This document shows positions 34,403 to 44,986 of a stretch of DNA of 64,000 nt, one piece after another. The notes below the pieces were generated by a model. It made no database searches and was not told the origin of the DNA. It saw only the letters and a program-made list of their open reading frames with translations. Location of the stretch: positions 682,001 through 746,000 of the forward strand of contig JANUWI010000017.1 in the NCBI GenBank assembly GCA_025504975.1, given 5' to 3'. The DNA comes from Plenodomus lindquistii (Eukaryota > Ascomycota > Dothideomycetes > Pleosporales > Leptosphaeriaceae). Every line of letters starts with the position of its first letter. Positions within the stretch are counted from its first letter, which is position 1. Position numbers and translations under genes: made by a program.

Positions 34403-34603
34403 GCAGTCTGTCGACGCTTAACGGCTAACGCTCGATACAAGTACCGCACCAAATATCAACGTCTTATCTATCTTGAGAAGCTCGTTGCTTGTTGCGAATC
34501 GAAATCCCAGAGCGCGCACACGGCCAGTAACGACGTAGCCATGACTCTCATCGGCGCGATGCTGATGATCATGGACCACAGCCTCCACACTGGTCACAAT
34601 TGA
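34403..34603 (+). pseudogene. fragment B' of the exonuclease-like family
   Basis: Directly after copy B, about 66 codons repeat the last part of the catalytic domain: LEKLVACCESKSQSAHTASND followed by VAMTLIGAM, ending at a TGA at 34601-34603. It aligns with SLKSLVGRCGFEYRDAHSAS of copy B, and keeps the His and Asp of the final motif. There is no start, no first motif and no knuckle after it, so it is a partial duplicate. Confidence 0.65.
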
Positions 34604-35721
34604 GCGCTACAGAGGAATATCGATGAAGTGGAGACGCCCAGTTGAAGGGGGCAAACTCACCACGGAGTGTTGTAAGCTATGGTGGTCACCGTAGTCAGGA
34701 GGACCACATTTAAAAGACTTTCCGCGCCTTGGTCAGGTACCAGACTGCAGGGAAATCGAAGGCGGGTGACGTGCGCTGTGTCTCGCCCCTGGTGTCTGGA
34801 AGTTGGCCCAATTAGCTGGACAAGCGAGATATTGACGTGTGGCTGTATCATCCACAGCAAAGCTGCGCAAGTAAGTCAGCCACAGACATCAAGCTTTTAT
34901 AGGTCTTTTCTTGTCAATGAGTATCACCTTGGTGGCGCAGATAGGCGAGATAAATCCAAAAGTCAAATATAACATTTTTCGAGTGCCTTTGGACATGTTC
35001 TCTTTCCGATTTTGGGCCCTTGCAGCTATCGTAAACCCATATAGTATAGCTTGTCAAGGTATACAGTGTATCCCAAAAGTCCAGTACAGCCAGGGGGCTG
35101 AATTCTAGCTTTGTGATCAAACAGTGTGGAACACATCTATGAATGTGAGTTAGCACTGAGACTGGATCGGATTACGCCCCTGGAACTACCCAATGGAAAC
35201 TTGGGTCATATTGTGACTATGACAATCATTTGCGTTCCTCCCTGCCGCTAGTCACCCACCATGAATTGCGTTGCGTGAAATCGCAACCTCAAGGTAAATT
35301 GCGATGTCACGTGCTGAACACTCAATACCAAAATACATCTACTCGTCATATGTGTCGCAAGGATGACACTGAGACAGCTTGTATTGCTATCATTCGCCTG
35401 TATCACGATGGTGTCAATCGCGGTGGTCCCGCCTCGTGTGGATGTAGGCTGAGGAGCGATGCAGCCGTGACACCAGCACAGTGATCACAAAGCAAGCTGT
35501 TCACCACACACACAAACGCCTATAAATCTGACAGAGCAGCTTTCTCCATGATCTGACCCGCCTTTCAAGTGTACAAAGCACCCGATGTAGAGGGTCGAGG
35601 TGGGGAATCTACCCAGACCCCCCTTCACCTCTCCTCCAGCCACCTTCCAGCCGCGATTTCGTTTGCTCTGGAAAAGGTTTTGTCGCACAAGCTCGTGATT
35701 AGAGTTCCACTTATTATCATC
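34604..35721. other. intergenic within the array
   Basis: About 1.1 kb between fragment B' and the promoter of copy C. An open stretch at 35230-35484 encodes KDDTETACIAIIRLYHDG, which could be a very decayed echo of the final DEDDh motif, but the match is too weak to call. Confidence 0.45.
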
Positions 35722-35780
35722 CGTGCTTTCAGGTGTCATCTGCGGCTCACAGTATAAGAATCTCCTCTGGCCCTGTATAC
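35722..35780 (+). promoter_or_regulatory. promoter block shared with copy D, contains TATAAG
   Basis: About 59 bp nearly identical to 38821-38879 upstream of copy D, differing by one indel and about six substitutions. The identical core GCTCACAGTATAAGAATCTC includes TATAAG at 35753-35758, 221 bp before the ATG at 35974. The block is either the conserved core promoter or simply the edge of the duplicated unit. Confidence 0.65.
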
Positions 35781-35973
35781 ATCAACTCTACCCTCCGCCG
35801 CCATCACACAAACCACCCACGTCGTCCTCCAATAAGACTGCCCCTCATAGTACCAGAGATCTCTCTTGGTAGCGGCCTATACGTCCGTAGATTTGGAAAT
35901 TCTCCATCCAGCTCGTACTACGTAAAACCACGATTACCTTTCACTGACGCCCACACCCACGATTACTGCCATC

Positions 35974-37518
35974 ATGTCGCAAGACGAACCTTCGAGTCGC
36001 GCTATAGAGCTTATGCAACGTCAGGCGCCTGACATGCACCAGAGCTTAGTAGCCCTGAAAGCTCGTCTCGCAACCTCCACTGACATTGACGTGCTCAAAC
36101 ATGCCCTAGGATTGCAATCCCTGGCCAACATCCCGGTCATCTCTGAAGCTATTGTCGATGACATGGTCGTAGTCTGTCTAGACTGCGAGCATTGGTCGGA
36201 CAATACCGACGAGATGACCGAGATCGGTGTGGTCCATTTCACCATGGGTGAAATGGCCAAAATCACTAAGCCTGAAGGACGCGTGGCCGATCTCGGTAAC
36301 CACGGTGAATATATGCTCAGAGCTATGAAGGTTAACCCCCTTCGGATCAAAGAGAATTCCCATCTCGTTAGCGGCTATGCTAAGACCAGGGGAGCTGCTG
36401 GGAATAGGTTTGTAAGTATAATGTTTTGACGGAAGACGGGAGATGAAAGCTGACATTGAGCGCAGGGCGAGTGGAGGTTCACATCCTTCGGCGAGGCACG
36501 CGAGATCCTCCGTCAGGTTTTTGAGCAACTAAGTGAATACGGAAACTGTAAACGCCCGGTCGTACTTCTTGGCCACGACGTGGTCCACGACCGCAACAAC
36601 CTCAAGGGGAAGCAGATTAACTTTGATCTAGAGGCTCTAGGCACCGTCGTCCGGGTTATCGATACGCAAGTCATGGCGCGGGAAGGGAAGTACTGGCACC
36701 ACCGCACAAACCAAATCGGTCTGGCAAGACTTGCTAGAAATCTGAGAGTCCAACATAAAGGACGCGATCCGCACACAGCTGCCAATGACGCAGCTCGCAC
36801 CCTGATCTGTGCAATCCAGCTCGCCTTAGGCCATCACCCTTGCAAAGGGAGCTCGTCCATGACGATGCAGCAGGTGGCAAAAGCCACGGAACTCTACAGC
36901 AGAATCACGTTCGAGTCACTCGGAGGCGATTCTGTCTACTGCTGCAAGTGCGGGAGTTGCTCCCACTTGGCCTCATGTTGCACCGGCACCATCAAGCCTT
37001 GTGACCCATGCATAACCGCGGGTCGTACCGAGACGGCTGGAATCCACATCTCCACTCATTGTCTCTGGGTAGCTCATGCGCGTAAACTTGCGCGCAGAGA
37101 GAGGGATAAGGCTAGCAAGGCGCAGAGGGACAGGGCCAAGGCTGAGAGGAAAGCCGCCGCAAACCAGCTCAAGCGTGAGGCCAAGTTGCAATTGCGCAGC
37201 TCTGCTACAGCTGCTACAGCTCCTCCCTCGACCAACGCCACCATTGCGGCGAACGTCTCTATGAACAATAGCGTTGTTCATGACAGTTCGGCAATCGCTA
37301 CCTCGCGGTCAGCAGAGGATGCTGCCAATCAGGAGAGTGCGACTTCTTCTTGTAACCACCTTAACTCCTCCAATCGTTCGGTGCGCCAGGATTCGTATCC
37401 GTATCAACAGAGACCTTCACTGCCGTCTACTCAACAGCAAGTTCCTGGCCCTCAAGCCGAACCCTCCCTTAGGCCTACTAGCCAGCAAGATCTGAGACCC
37501 AACACCACCGACCATTAG
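35974..37518 (+). CDS. DEDDh exonuclease-like protein with zinc knuckle, array copy C
   Basis: Two exons, 35974-36411 and 36466-37518, with a 54 bp intron (GTAAGT donor, GCTGAC branch, CGCAG acceptor) in phase 0; 496 aa. Catalytic motifs are complete: DxE in VVVCLDCEHW (Asp70, Glu72), the second Asp in LLGHDVVHDRNN (about 188), and His249-x4-Asp254 in DPHTAANDAARTL. This is the DEDDh signature of RNase H-fold 3'-5' exonucleases, and the closest family I know is the fungal Gfd2/YDR514C-like proteins. A knuckle follows (CCKCGSCSH, with CDPC after it), then a Lys/Arg-rich coiled coil (~residues 365-415) and a Ser/Gln-rich tail. It probably degrades or trims RNA or single-stranded DNA; substrate unknown. 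The frame stays open for 73 codons after the TAG at 37516-37518. Confidence 0.88.
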
Positions 37519-38758
37519 GAACACGACAGCCTCGGAGGCAACCGGTATGATCTGTATGCGGATGGGTTACCTCATGAGGAGGTTTTCGCTCGAGTTCGTG
37601 TGTTAGAGGTAACAGCACACCATCTAGATACTCTAGAAGTGACTACCGTGGTAACTTCGGTCGTGGCGGTGGGAGCTGAGTGGAAGATGTGGCCTGGCGA
37701 GGAGCCTGCAGCCCACGTTGGGGTCTTGCATATTGTCTGATCGCATGTTATCAGACTACCTGAGATGGAAGATGTCATCTTATTCGTACCACAAGCGAGG
37801 CTCATGGCTCTGGGTGACTTGAGGTGACTGAATTAGCCATCATGCTTAAGCGGGGAGCCAGGCCAACTCAGACGCCCATATGTAGTTTCAAAAGTGGTCA
37901 TGTTTACGAATGAACGAACTCATGACTTCCAATTTGACGGATGTAATGACCATGAGTTCTGGTGCTTGTCAATGAGGAAAATGGCGTCTTATCCAATATG
38001 TGGTACCTCAGATGATCACTTGTTAAGCCAAGACATATATTGAGACGGTCTTCTCCTGATGGACTTGTCGATGAGTCAGCCGAACAGCAAATCGAGCTGA
38101 GCAGCGACAATGATGACAGTCACACCATAAACATCAATGGACGGTCTCACTAGAGCCACGGAGGTCATTTCCGCGGTTGAAACGTTGTTGATTCTTCTCG
38201 AGGAAGTGGAAAGGGGGGATGAGGGGGTGGAGTGGGATGGTTACACTCCGCGGTACTCTGCTCACGAAACGAACGATGGTCTTTGTGACAGCAATGTGCT
38301 TTGGGGTAATCAATCTAGGCCGATGGCTGTGGTGACCCTACTTAAAGTGGTGGCAGTTGGGATAACTATACATACGAGCGAGAAGGCTCCAGCTCGAATT
38401 GGGGGCTGGCGGTTTGGTTGAGAGAGTTCCGCGAAGGTCCTTCAAATCTACGGCCTCTCCATTGGACATTTTTGCGATCTAGCGTGCAACCGTGAGTGAC
38501 ATCGTAGACTTGCTTAATGTAGTCCTTTTCGATAACCCATAACATCAGCTTTTGATCCATGTCTAGAAGGTATACAATGTCAAATACCACAAAACTGACC
38601 TCTTCTGGTCTTGGGGGCGTTACTGAGATGCTTGATATAAACGGTTGGCCGAGAGACTTGTCAATCACATCGGTCTACAAATACACATTTTCCCTCATTC
38701 ATTGCTCATTCACCTCTGCTGCTTCCACCTGGACCGGGAAATACTTAGCCCCTTTTAT
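37519..38758. other. intergenic within the array, with a coding-like stretch after copy C
   Basis: 37519-37740 continues the frame of copy C past its stop with a protein-like composition and ends at TGA. Further on, 38051-38149 is open for about 32 codons with an acidic composition. Neither is called as a separate gene. CACAAATACACATT followed by CCTCATTCATT occurs near 38676 (as CTACAAATACACATTTTCCC) and again near 38897, a local duplication before copy D. Confidence 0.5.
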
Positions 38759-38879
38759 CGATAATCCAGAAGTATTTTGGTCTTCACTTTCACCATCATG
38801 CCCCACTTATCTTCTGGTACGTGCTTTTCAGGTGTCGTTTGCCGCTCACAGTATAAGAATCTCCTCTGTCCCCGTATAC
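38759..38879 (+). promoter_or_regulatory. composite promoter block of copy D
   Basis: The left half (38759-38819) resembles 41179-41242 upstream of copy E: both start ATCGATAA and share TCTTCACTTTCACCATCA followed by GCCCCAC. The right half (38821-38879) matches 35722-35780 upstream of copy C and contains TATAAG at 38852-38857, 217 bp before the ATG. Copy D therefore carries both shared blocks side by side. Confidence 0.65.
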
Positions 38880-39068
38880 TTTCCCCTCCGCAGCCCACAA
38901 ATACACATTCTCCCTCATTCATTACATCCTCGAATCACCCTCGATTGGGAAATTTCATTTGCAGAATTTAACTGCGCCATCGCCCCCTAGCATACACGCC
39001 AGATAACCAACACCTGCACGTAATCCTACTGTTGCTGACGCGTACTTTCCCAATTTCGTACGTTCGGG

Positions 39069-40547
39069 ATGACACACGAGGCTACCCAGGCGCCGCCAAA
39101 CTCTAGCAATCTTCCAAAGGATTTGGCTTCTGCACCGTCCATGGACATGCGTTTAGCGGCTCTGCAGGGAAGGCTTGCGACCGCTACCGACCTCCAAGTC
39201 TTTCGCCACACGCTGGGCATAGAGCAAATCCAGAGCCTACCCGACATTGCCATTGAGCTTGCCAATGACATGGCTGTCATTTGTCTGGACCTAGAGCATT
39301 GGTCGCAGAACACGGACGAACTCACTGAAATTGGAATTGCTCACTTTACCATGGACAAAATGAGGGGATTGACACAACCACAGGATAGTCAGCCTGAACT
39401 AGGTGACCACGGAGAAAACGCAATGAAGTTGGTAAATTTCAACGGGCTTCGAGTGAAAGACACCAGCCATCTGCTGAGTGACTTCGTGAAGACGAGAGGT
39501 GCGGCAGGCATTCGATTTGTAAGTACAAAGCTACCTATGAAGATCATCACGACTCAGAACTAATAACGGCCATAGGGAGCATGGAGATTCGTCTCAATTG
39601 TCGAGGCAAAAGAAATCTTGAAAGTTCTTTTCGTTCAGCCGGCACTTGCGGAAGAATGCGACCGACCCGTTGTGCTTCTCGGTCACGATGTTGGTCATGA
39701 CATGGGCAATCTGAAGGAAAAGCTAAAACTCGACCTCGATGCTGTCGGAACGGTGGTAAGGATCATAGATACGCAAAAGATGGCCAAGGAAGCCAAATGT
39801 TGGCATCACCGTCACAACAGCATAGGCTTGAAGAAGCTAACAAAAAGACTCGGATGCAAACACGCGAAGAGGGATCCTCACACGGCTCCTAACGATGCGG
39901 CACGCACAATGATTGCAGCTTTTCAGCTTGGACTCCGCGATCAGCCGTGCAAACGCGGGTACATCAACAAGACCTTGCAGAGTGTCGCGAATCTTCTTGA
40001 GTCTCATAGCCGAAAGGAGTTTGTGTCGCTTGGGGGTGACCTACTGTACTGCTCGCGATGTACCAGCAGCAGTCACTTGATTTCAGACTGCCCTGGGGAC
40101 CACGAAAGCTGCGAGGTGTGTTTGGCAGCTGGAAAACCAGACCAGGCGCGTGGCCACGTACGCCTGCACTGCCCCCAGGCTGCGAAGGACAGACGAGACC
40201 AACGTCGACAGCGAGATGCTGAGACCAGGGGGGCGAGGTTGCAGGCAAAGGCCCAAAAGAGGGCTGAAGCCCTCAGACTGAAGCGCCAGGAGCGAAACCC
40301 GACGAACATAACTTCCCAGAATGTTCAGATCAACATCTTGAACCAGACCAGCGAAAGCACAAACCGTGCTGGCTCTCAGGATCACTCTGCTGTCGGCCCA
40401 GAACTCGAAATTGCTAGCTTCGGGACCTCTGCATCTTCTCAGGGCTTGACTTCAGAATACCAAAACCGCCCGTTTGCTCCTGTTTCGCAGCTTGTCCAAT
40501 CAACGTCCAGCCAGCCTCAAACCCAGGTGTCCTCATCAGGTAGCTAG
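39069..40547 (+). CDS. DEDDh exonuclease-like protein with zinc knuckle, array copy D
   Basis: Two exons, 39069-39518 and 39576-40547, with a 57 bp intron (GTAAGT donor, ACTAAT branch, CATAG acceptor) at exactly the same protein position and phase as in copy C; 473 aa. DxE is in VICLDLEHW (Asp74, Glu76), the second Asp in LLGHDVGHD, and the His/Asp pair in DPHTAPNDAARTM. The knuckle is canonical, CSRCTSSSHLISDC (C-x2-C-x4-H-x4-C), followed by CEVC. A Lys/Arg/Gln-rich helix and a Ser/Gln-rich tail end the protein. It is the closest relative of copy C by eye across the whole length. Predicted to be an active 3'-5' exonuclease; substrate and pathway are unknown. Confidence 0.88.
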
Positions 40548-41178
40548 CACGTTGGGCCCATCACCACCATCAACATCCTGCCCTATCGGTCTGGCTAGAG
40601 TTTGGATGAACGATCGCAAACCGGAATAATGGAGGTAGAGGAACGGGTCTTTTATCTCATGAGGGAGTAGACACAGCAGCAACGGTGATCATAATGTATG
40701 ACAGCCACAGACCAGGTATTCGAAGTTGAGCCGGACTTTTGTCGGAGCGAAGAGGAGACAGATTGGGATAAATATTGCCAGCTTGTCCCAGAGCTGTTCA
40801 GGGAGGCAACGAGATTGGTGTCAGTCCTTTTGCGTGGCGTTATGTGTCTCCCAGGTACACACGGCTTTCAAATGGGACGGTTGAAATGGTTTCTGAATTC
40901 GCGATCGCTCAACTAAAAGTGTGTAACGGGTGATCCCCTGAGCTAGGTCAGATAGCCTTCTGCTTCCATGTAATCTGATCTACCACGATGACGCAGTATG
41001 CCAGCTTCTGAGGCATGTCTAGAGAGAATGACATCGTCTGAGACCCCAAACTGACCGCGAAATTCTCTAGTCTTCCCGTTTGCTGAAATGCTTCACATGA
41101 TCAATCCGCTGAAAGACCTATTGGTCACTTTCACCTCCATTTGCGCCTATCACTTGCGCGACACACCAAGTTATCCTA
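40548..41178. other. intergenic within the array
   Basis: 3' flank of copy D. CTCATGAGG at about 40659 resembles CTCATGAGG at 37571 after copy C, suggesting the duplicated unit includes some 3' sequence. A 72-codon open stretch at 40698-40916 is not supported as a gene. Confidence 0.5.
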
Positions 41179-41242
41179 TCGATAACCTGGAATCTGATTC
41201 TCATCTTCACTTTCACCATCACGCCCCACCGACAATCTGGTT
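41179..41242 (+). promoter_or_regulatory. upstream block of copy E shared with copy D
   Basis: ATCGATAACC then TCTTCACTTTCACCATCA and CGCCCCAC match 38759-38819 before copy D. It lies about 155-220 bp before the ATG at 41398. No TATAAG follows it, unlike in C and D. Confidence 0.55.
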
Positions 41243-41397
41243 ACCCCTCGCAATGCGCTCTGTTTACCCACGCGCACACGCGCCCACGCGCACACTCACG
41301 CCTACAAGAGCGCACCACCTCGCGCAACCCATCACAACACCACCACACACAACCCAGGTATTAGTCTCACTCGCTCGACTAAGCTCTACCAGACACA

Positions 41398-42855
41398 ATG
41401 CCTATGGCCTGGGCGACCATCGCGGCCGCTCCGGCGCCGCCCTTGACACCCTCTCAGCGCATGCAAGATCTCCGCGACTTCTATGCGGCCCAACCCCTCC
41501 GCAACATTCTCCAGGATACACTGGGACTTCATACCATTCCCGGAACCACCGGAGCTAACGCCGCACTCATTGAGCACGCTGTAGTAATCGGTATCGACAC
41601 TGAAGCCTGGACCAGGAATACTAACGAGATGACTGAGATTGGGCTGGCGGTGTACGAGCGAAAAGATATGGTTCGTACGCTGGAGAGGAACAAGTTGTGG
41701 GAGTTGGAGCGCGGATTGACAGGTGACGGCTACAATCACGTCGGACCGTTTGGAGAAGAGCTGCTCAAGGAAATCATGTTCTACCACCTTCGTATCGTGG
41801 AGAATGCGCACCTCAAGACAAACGCCAAGTGGATGAAGGGGGCGGAGGGGAATCGGTTTGCGCACTCGCGTTTCGTCACTTTTCCTGAAGCACGAGTTGT
41901 TCTCGATGCCTTTTTTGACCAACCCATTGTCTCTGATAACCCTGAGCTGGCCGGCTGTAAGCGTCCCATCATCCTCGTCGGCCACGCCATCTCTCACGAT
42001 AGGTTGAACTGCAAAGACCATGGCCTGCAGTACGACTGGTTCAAGCACGGCACCATCGTCAAGGAGGTCGACACCCAGCCTCTCGCCAAAGCGACGAATA
42101 CCTGGTTCGACTACGCCGCCCCCAACAACGACGTCGGTCTTGAGACACTGACAAGGGTGTTGGGATTTGAGCACACGGATCCTCACACTGCGCTGAACGA
42201 TGCTGCTAGGACCCTCATGGCCGCCATCGTGATGGCACTACCGAAAGAGTGCAAGCAATACTGGAACAAAGACATGCAGGCCGTGGCGCTCGGCATCGAG
42301 GCATGGTCACGTTGGCAACCTGGACCGGATTGGGGAAGTGCCCTCTTCTGCACACGCTGCGCCGGTCGCGATCACGACGATAGGGAGGGCAATCGATGCA
42401 CAGTGTCGGTTCACTGCAAGGCGTGCGCACACTTCGATGGTGTACCGAACAAGGAGAACACCAGAGACTGGGCATGGGATGGAGGAGAGGTCAAGAATGT
42501 GGAACCTGAATGGGCGACTCATGTCGAAGAGTGCTGCCTACACATCGCGGAGTACAACGCTTGGATCCGTCGCTGCAATGATGCAACGAGGAAGCGGAGG
42601 GCCCTGCCTCCAGGACCTCCCGAAGGCGCTCACCCCGGTTCTGATGCCATGTTCTCGCCGGTGCTCTCGGTTACACCCGCTCCGATACCGAATCAGTTTT
42701 CTCGCCCTCAGATAGCTCAGTCTTCAAGTCGCAGTGGACGTGGTGGACCTCGTGGTCGCACTGGTCATCGTGTCCGCCGTATGATTGGCGCGCAAGAGGG
42801 AGGAATGATGGATAGCAATTGGCGCCGGGAGGATGACAGACGTTTCGCAAAGTAG
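41398..42855 (+). CDS. DEDDh exonuclease-like protein with zinc-binding tail, array copy E
   Basis: Single exon, 485 aa. All catalytic positions are present: Asp67 and Glu69 in VVIGIDTEAW, Asp201 in LVGHAISHDRL, His263 and Asp268 in DPHTALNDAARTL. The zinc-binding part is altered: CTRCAGRDH, then CKAC and, after an insertion of ~35 residues, a CC-H motif (HVEECCLH). The tail is basic and Gly/Arg-rich (RSGRGGPRGRTGHRVRR), as in RNA-binding RGG segments. The intron of C and D is absent; the frame reads straight through GNRF at that position. Predicted nucleic-acid 3'-5' exonuclease; this is the most diverged of the intact copies. Confidence 0.87.
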   Translation: MPMAWATIAAAPAPPLTPSQRMQDLRDFYAAQPLRNILQDTLGLHTIPGTTGANAALIEHAVVIGIDTEAWTRNTNEMTEIGLAVYERKDMVRTLERNKLWELERGLTGDGYNHVGPFGEELLKEIMFYHLRIVENAHLKTNAKWMKGAEGNRFAHSRFVTFPEARVVLDAFFDQPIVSDNPELAGCKRPIILVGHAISHDRLNCKDHGLQYDWFKHGTIVKEVDTQPLAKATNTWFDYAAPNNDVGLETLTRVLGFEHTDPHTALNDAARTLMAAIVMALPKECKQYWNKDMQAVALGIEAWSRWQPGPDWGSALFCTRCAGRDHDDREGNRCTVSVHCKACAHFDGVPNKENTRDWAWDGGEVKNVEPEWATHVEECCLHIAEYNAWIRRCNDATRKRRALPPGPPEGAHPGSDAMFSPVLSVTPAPIPNQFSRPQIAQSSSRSGRGGPRGRTGHRVRRMIGAQEGGMMDSNWRREDDRRFAK

Positions 42856-43501
42856 AGAATTTGTCACGATATGGGGGTTGTTGGATAATGTTGCGTAGAT
42901 TTTGGAATAGACGTGAGTCTTGGTATGGAGGGTATAGGTCGTGCACGCTTGTTCTTATGGTATGTCGTCGGAGCGTTCGCGTTGAATGTTCCCATCAGGA
43001 TGTCACTGTTGTCTTGGTCTATACTTGGAATAGCATGTAGAGTCTGTTCGTGTCAGCAGAAACTTTGCCAGCGGTCGCACCAGCTCGTACCTTCATCAAT
43101 GTCAGATTGGTAAAGTTTGTACTCAGGTCTTTCTATGTTGTACTAGTGCCAAACTTTCTCGTTTGACTTCCCTCATTGCACATCTTCCTCATATTACGCT
43201 CGAATACTGAAACTGTAAAGAGGTACATCGTGGTGTTATAGATCAATGTCATGGAATCTGTATTCTTAGTATTGGAACGTTCATTTTTAGCGTCACATCA
43301 CCATTTCATGACGTCCCCTCCACAGAGCTCTCACATGATCGACGGGTTTGCACAAACGTACAGCTGCATCCTTCATGGTCTGCTGACAGCGCGTTACCAG
43401 ACCGTGCTATTTTCTTGTCAGCTCCTCCTTCCTATGACTCCGCTTGTGATATTGATCGGTGAGGTAGGTGCAGCAGAAAGAGTCGATATTCTCAGAATCC
43501 C
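42856..43501. other. intergenic between convergent genes
   Basis: 3' flanks of copy E (+) and the Ayg1-like gene (-). No supported gene. Confidence 0.6.
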
Positions 43502-44713
43502 TTACTTCGATCCCATAACTGCCTCCAACCACGGATAAACAATTCCATTCGCTTCAGGGTACCCCATATGCAACCTATCCCTAACAAACCGCATCTCCTT
43601 CACGCTCCCATAATCCGCTAACAGCATACTATCCTCGATCGGCATACATCCATCCAGCACCCCATTAACTAACAACAACCTGCAGCTCTTCATCCCACTT
43701 GCCACTACCGCAACACCTTGTGCCTTGCCACTTAGTAGTGAGAACTCGTCCTGGCATTTCTCCTTCATCTCTTCAAAGGACGCGTACCCGTACTTGGATG
43801 TGTATGCTCGCTCTAGACCGAACGGATACTCGTGTTTCCCTATCTGACTGAGCCATTCGGCGCCGATGTAGTGGTGCGTACCTGCGCCGTGGCCGACACT
43901 GCCAATGAGCTGCGATGCATGGGTGTGTGCAAGACGAATGGCGTAGTAGCCACCTGCTGAGAGACCCCAGGCGATGATTTTATTCTCGTTCAGGTATGAG
44001 GTCTTTTTAATCCACTCCAAGATGGAGGTGAAGAGGCGATCGGGGGAGAGCGGATCGCGCTTGTTGGCCGGGCAGTCCACTGTTGTTCCTGGGATGTCGC
44101 AGATCACGGTCGCCCATCCACGATCAAGGTGTTCTTGCGTTCGCTCGGTATTGTCAGGACGATGGCCGTCGAGACCGGTGATCAGGAGAATCGTGGGAAA
44201 TGGGCCTGCTCCAAAAGGCTTGCGGATGTACAAGGGGATCTTGTCACCGTCACTGTTGGCGGCGCGCTTGTGTGGCACGATCACTTCTTCGATGGGTGTG
44301 TCCCAGAGGCGTGAGCCCCGAAGGTACACTTCCTTCTGTTCCTCGAATGCAGCTCTCTTCCGCTCAGTATCGATGTATGGGAATCGCGACAACCTATAAA
44401 CAGCGTTGGAATTGAGGTAGAGTTTCTTTGCTGCCTCTTTGTTGGTGTTCTCCAGGGTTTCCGCTTCACGAGCTAATCGCCTCGCAGTCGGTAAGAATGC
44501 ATTTGTATACGCATCGTCGTACGGATCGTTGATATTGTTCTCAATCAGGTATTTGAATATGGGCTCAAAGTCTTCGAATTTGCCATCGTGGAATGGATAT
44601 ACACCCTTCGTGCAGGGAAATTTCCATCGTTGCTCCCAAAGTTTCTGAATGCTTCCGCTATGGCCATAGTCCTTAGTGAAGAGATCTCCGAGGATCCAGT
44701 TTCCGTCCGGCAT
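43502..44713 (-). CDS. Ayg1-like alpha/beta hydrolase
   Basis: Single exon, 403 aa from the ATG at 44713 (MPDGNWILGDLF). The N-terminal helical cap contains CTKGVYPFHDGKFEDFEPIF and SRFPYIDTERK. The alpha/beta hydrolase core has GLDGHRPDN, the nucleophile elbow WGLSAGGYYAI (Ser), the acid in VNGVLDGCMPIEDS and the His in RLHMGYPEANG. This matches fungal Ayg1-type enzymes, which shorten a heptaketide to the naphthol precursor of DHN-melanin; related proteins act in other polyketide pathways. No polyketide synthase or other melanin gene is in the window, so the pathway is uncertain. Its 3' end faces array copy E. Confidence 0.88.
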   Translation of the reverse strand: MPDGNWILGDLFTKDYGHSGSIQKLWEQRWKFPCTKGVYPFHDGKFEDFEPIFKYLIENNINDPYDDAYTNAFLPTARRLAREAETLENTNKEAAKKLYLNSNAVYRLSRFPYIDTERKRAAFEEQKEVYLRGSRLWDTPIEEVIVPHKRAANSDGDKIPLYIRKPFGAGPFPTILLITGLDGHRPDNTERTQEHLDRGWATVICDIPGTTVDCPANKRDPLSPDRLFTSILEWIKKTSYLNENKIIAWGLSAGGYYAIRLAHTHASQLIGSVGHGAGTHHYIGAEWLSQIGKHEYPFGLERAYTSKYGYASFEEMKEKCQDEFSLLSGKAQGVAVVASGMKSCRLLLVNGVLDGCMPIEDSMLLADYGSVKEMRFVRDRLHMGYPEANGIVYPWLEAVMGSK

Positions 44714-44986
44714 GTCAAAGACTCAGGGCTAATGAGGTTCGTACAGTCGTTCGAGGAGTGCAACTATTCAAACCAGTCTTGATGCGTAGTGATGTACCTA
44801 CCATATACCCTCCGGGATAGCGATTCGGGATTAGCGGGGCCGGTCCCACGATCAGCACTTCATGGGCCGGTCGGACCCCCTCAAAACTATGGGCACCATA
44901 GAAAACACTACACCGAGCAATTCCGGCGGAAGACTGGTGAATGACTGATGTGACATTGATGGCAGTGTCTGAAAAGGAGCGACAAC

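Noticed and set aside
35230..35484. Possible extra decayed DEDDh motif between B' and C
   Set aside because: Only a loose pattern (DDTETACIAIIRLY); it lacks the His and neighbouring conserved residues.
31117..42855. Retrotransposon gag/RNase H origin for the zinc-knuckle genes
   Set aside because: No reverse transcriptase, integrase or LTRs flank the genes. The motif order is DEDDh exonuclease then knuckle, unlike gag-pol.
43502..44713. Melanin gene cluster around the Ayg1-like gene
   Set aside because: No polyketide synthase, reductase or dehydratase gene is present in the window; only the single hydrolase is supported.
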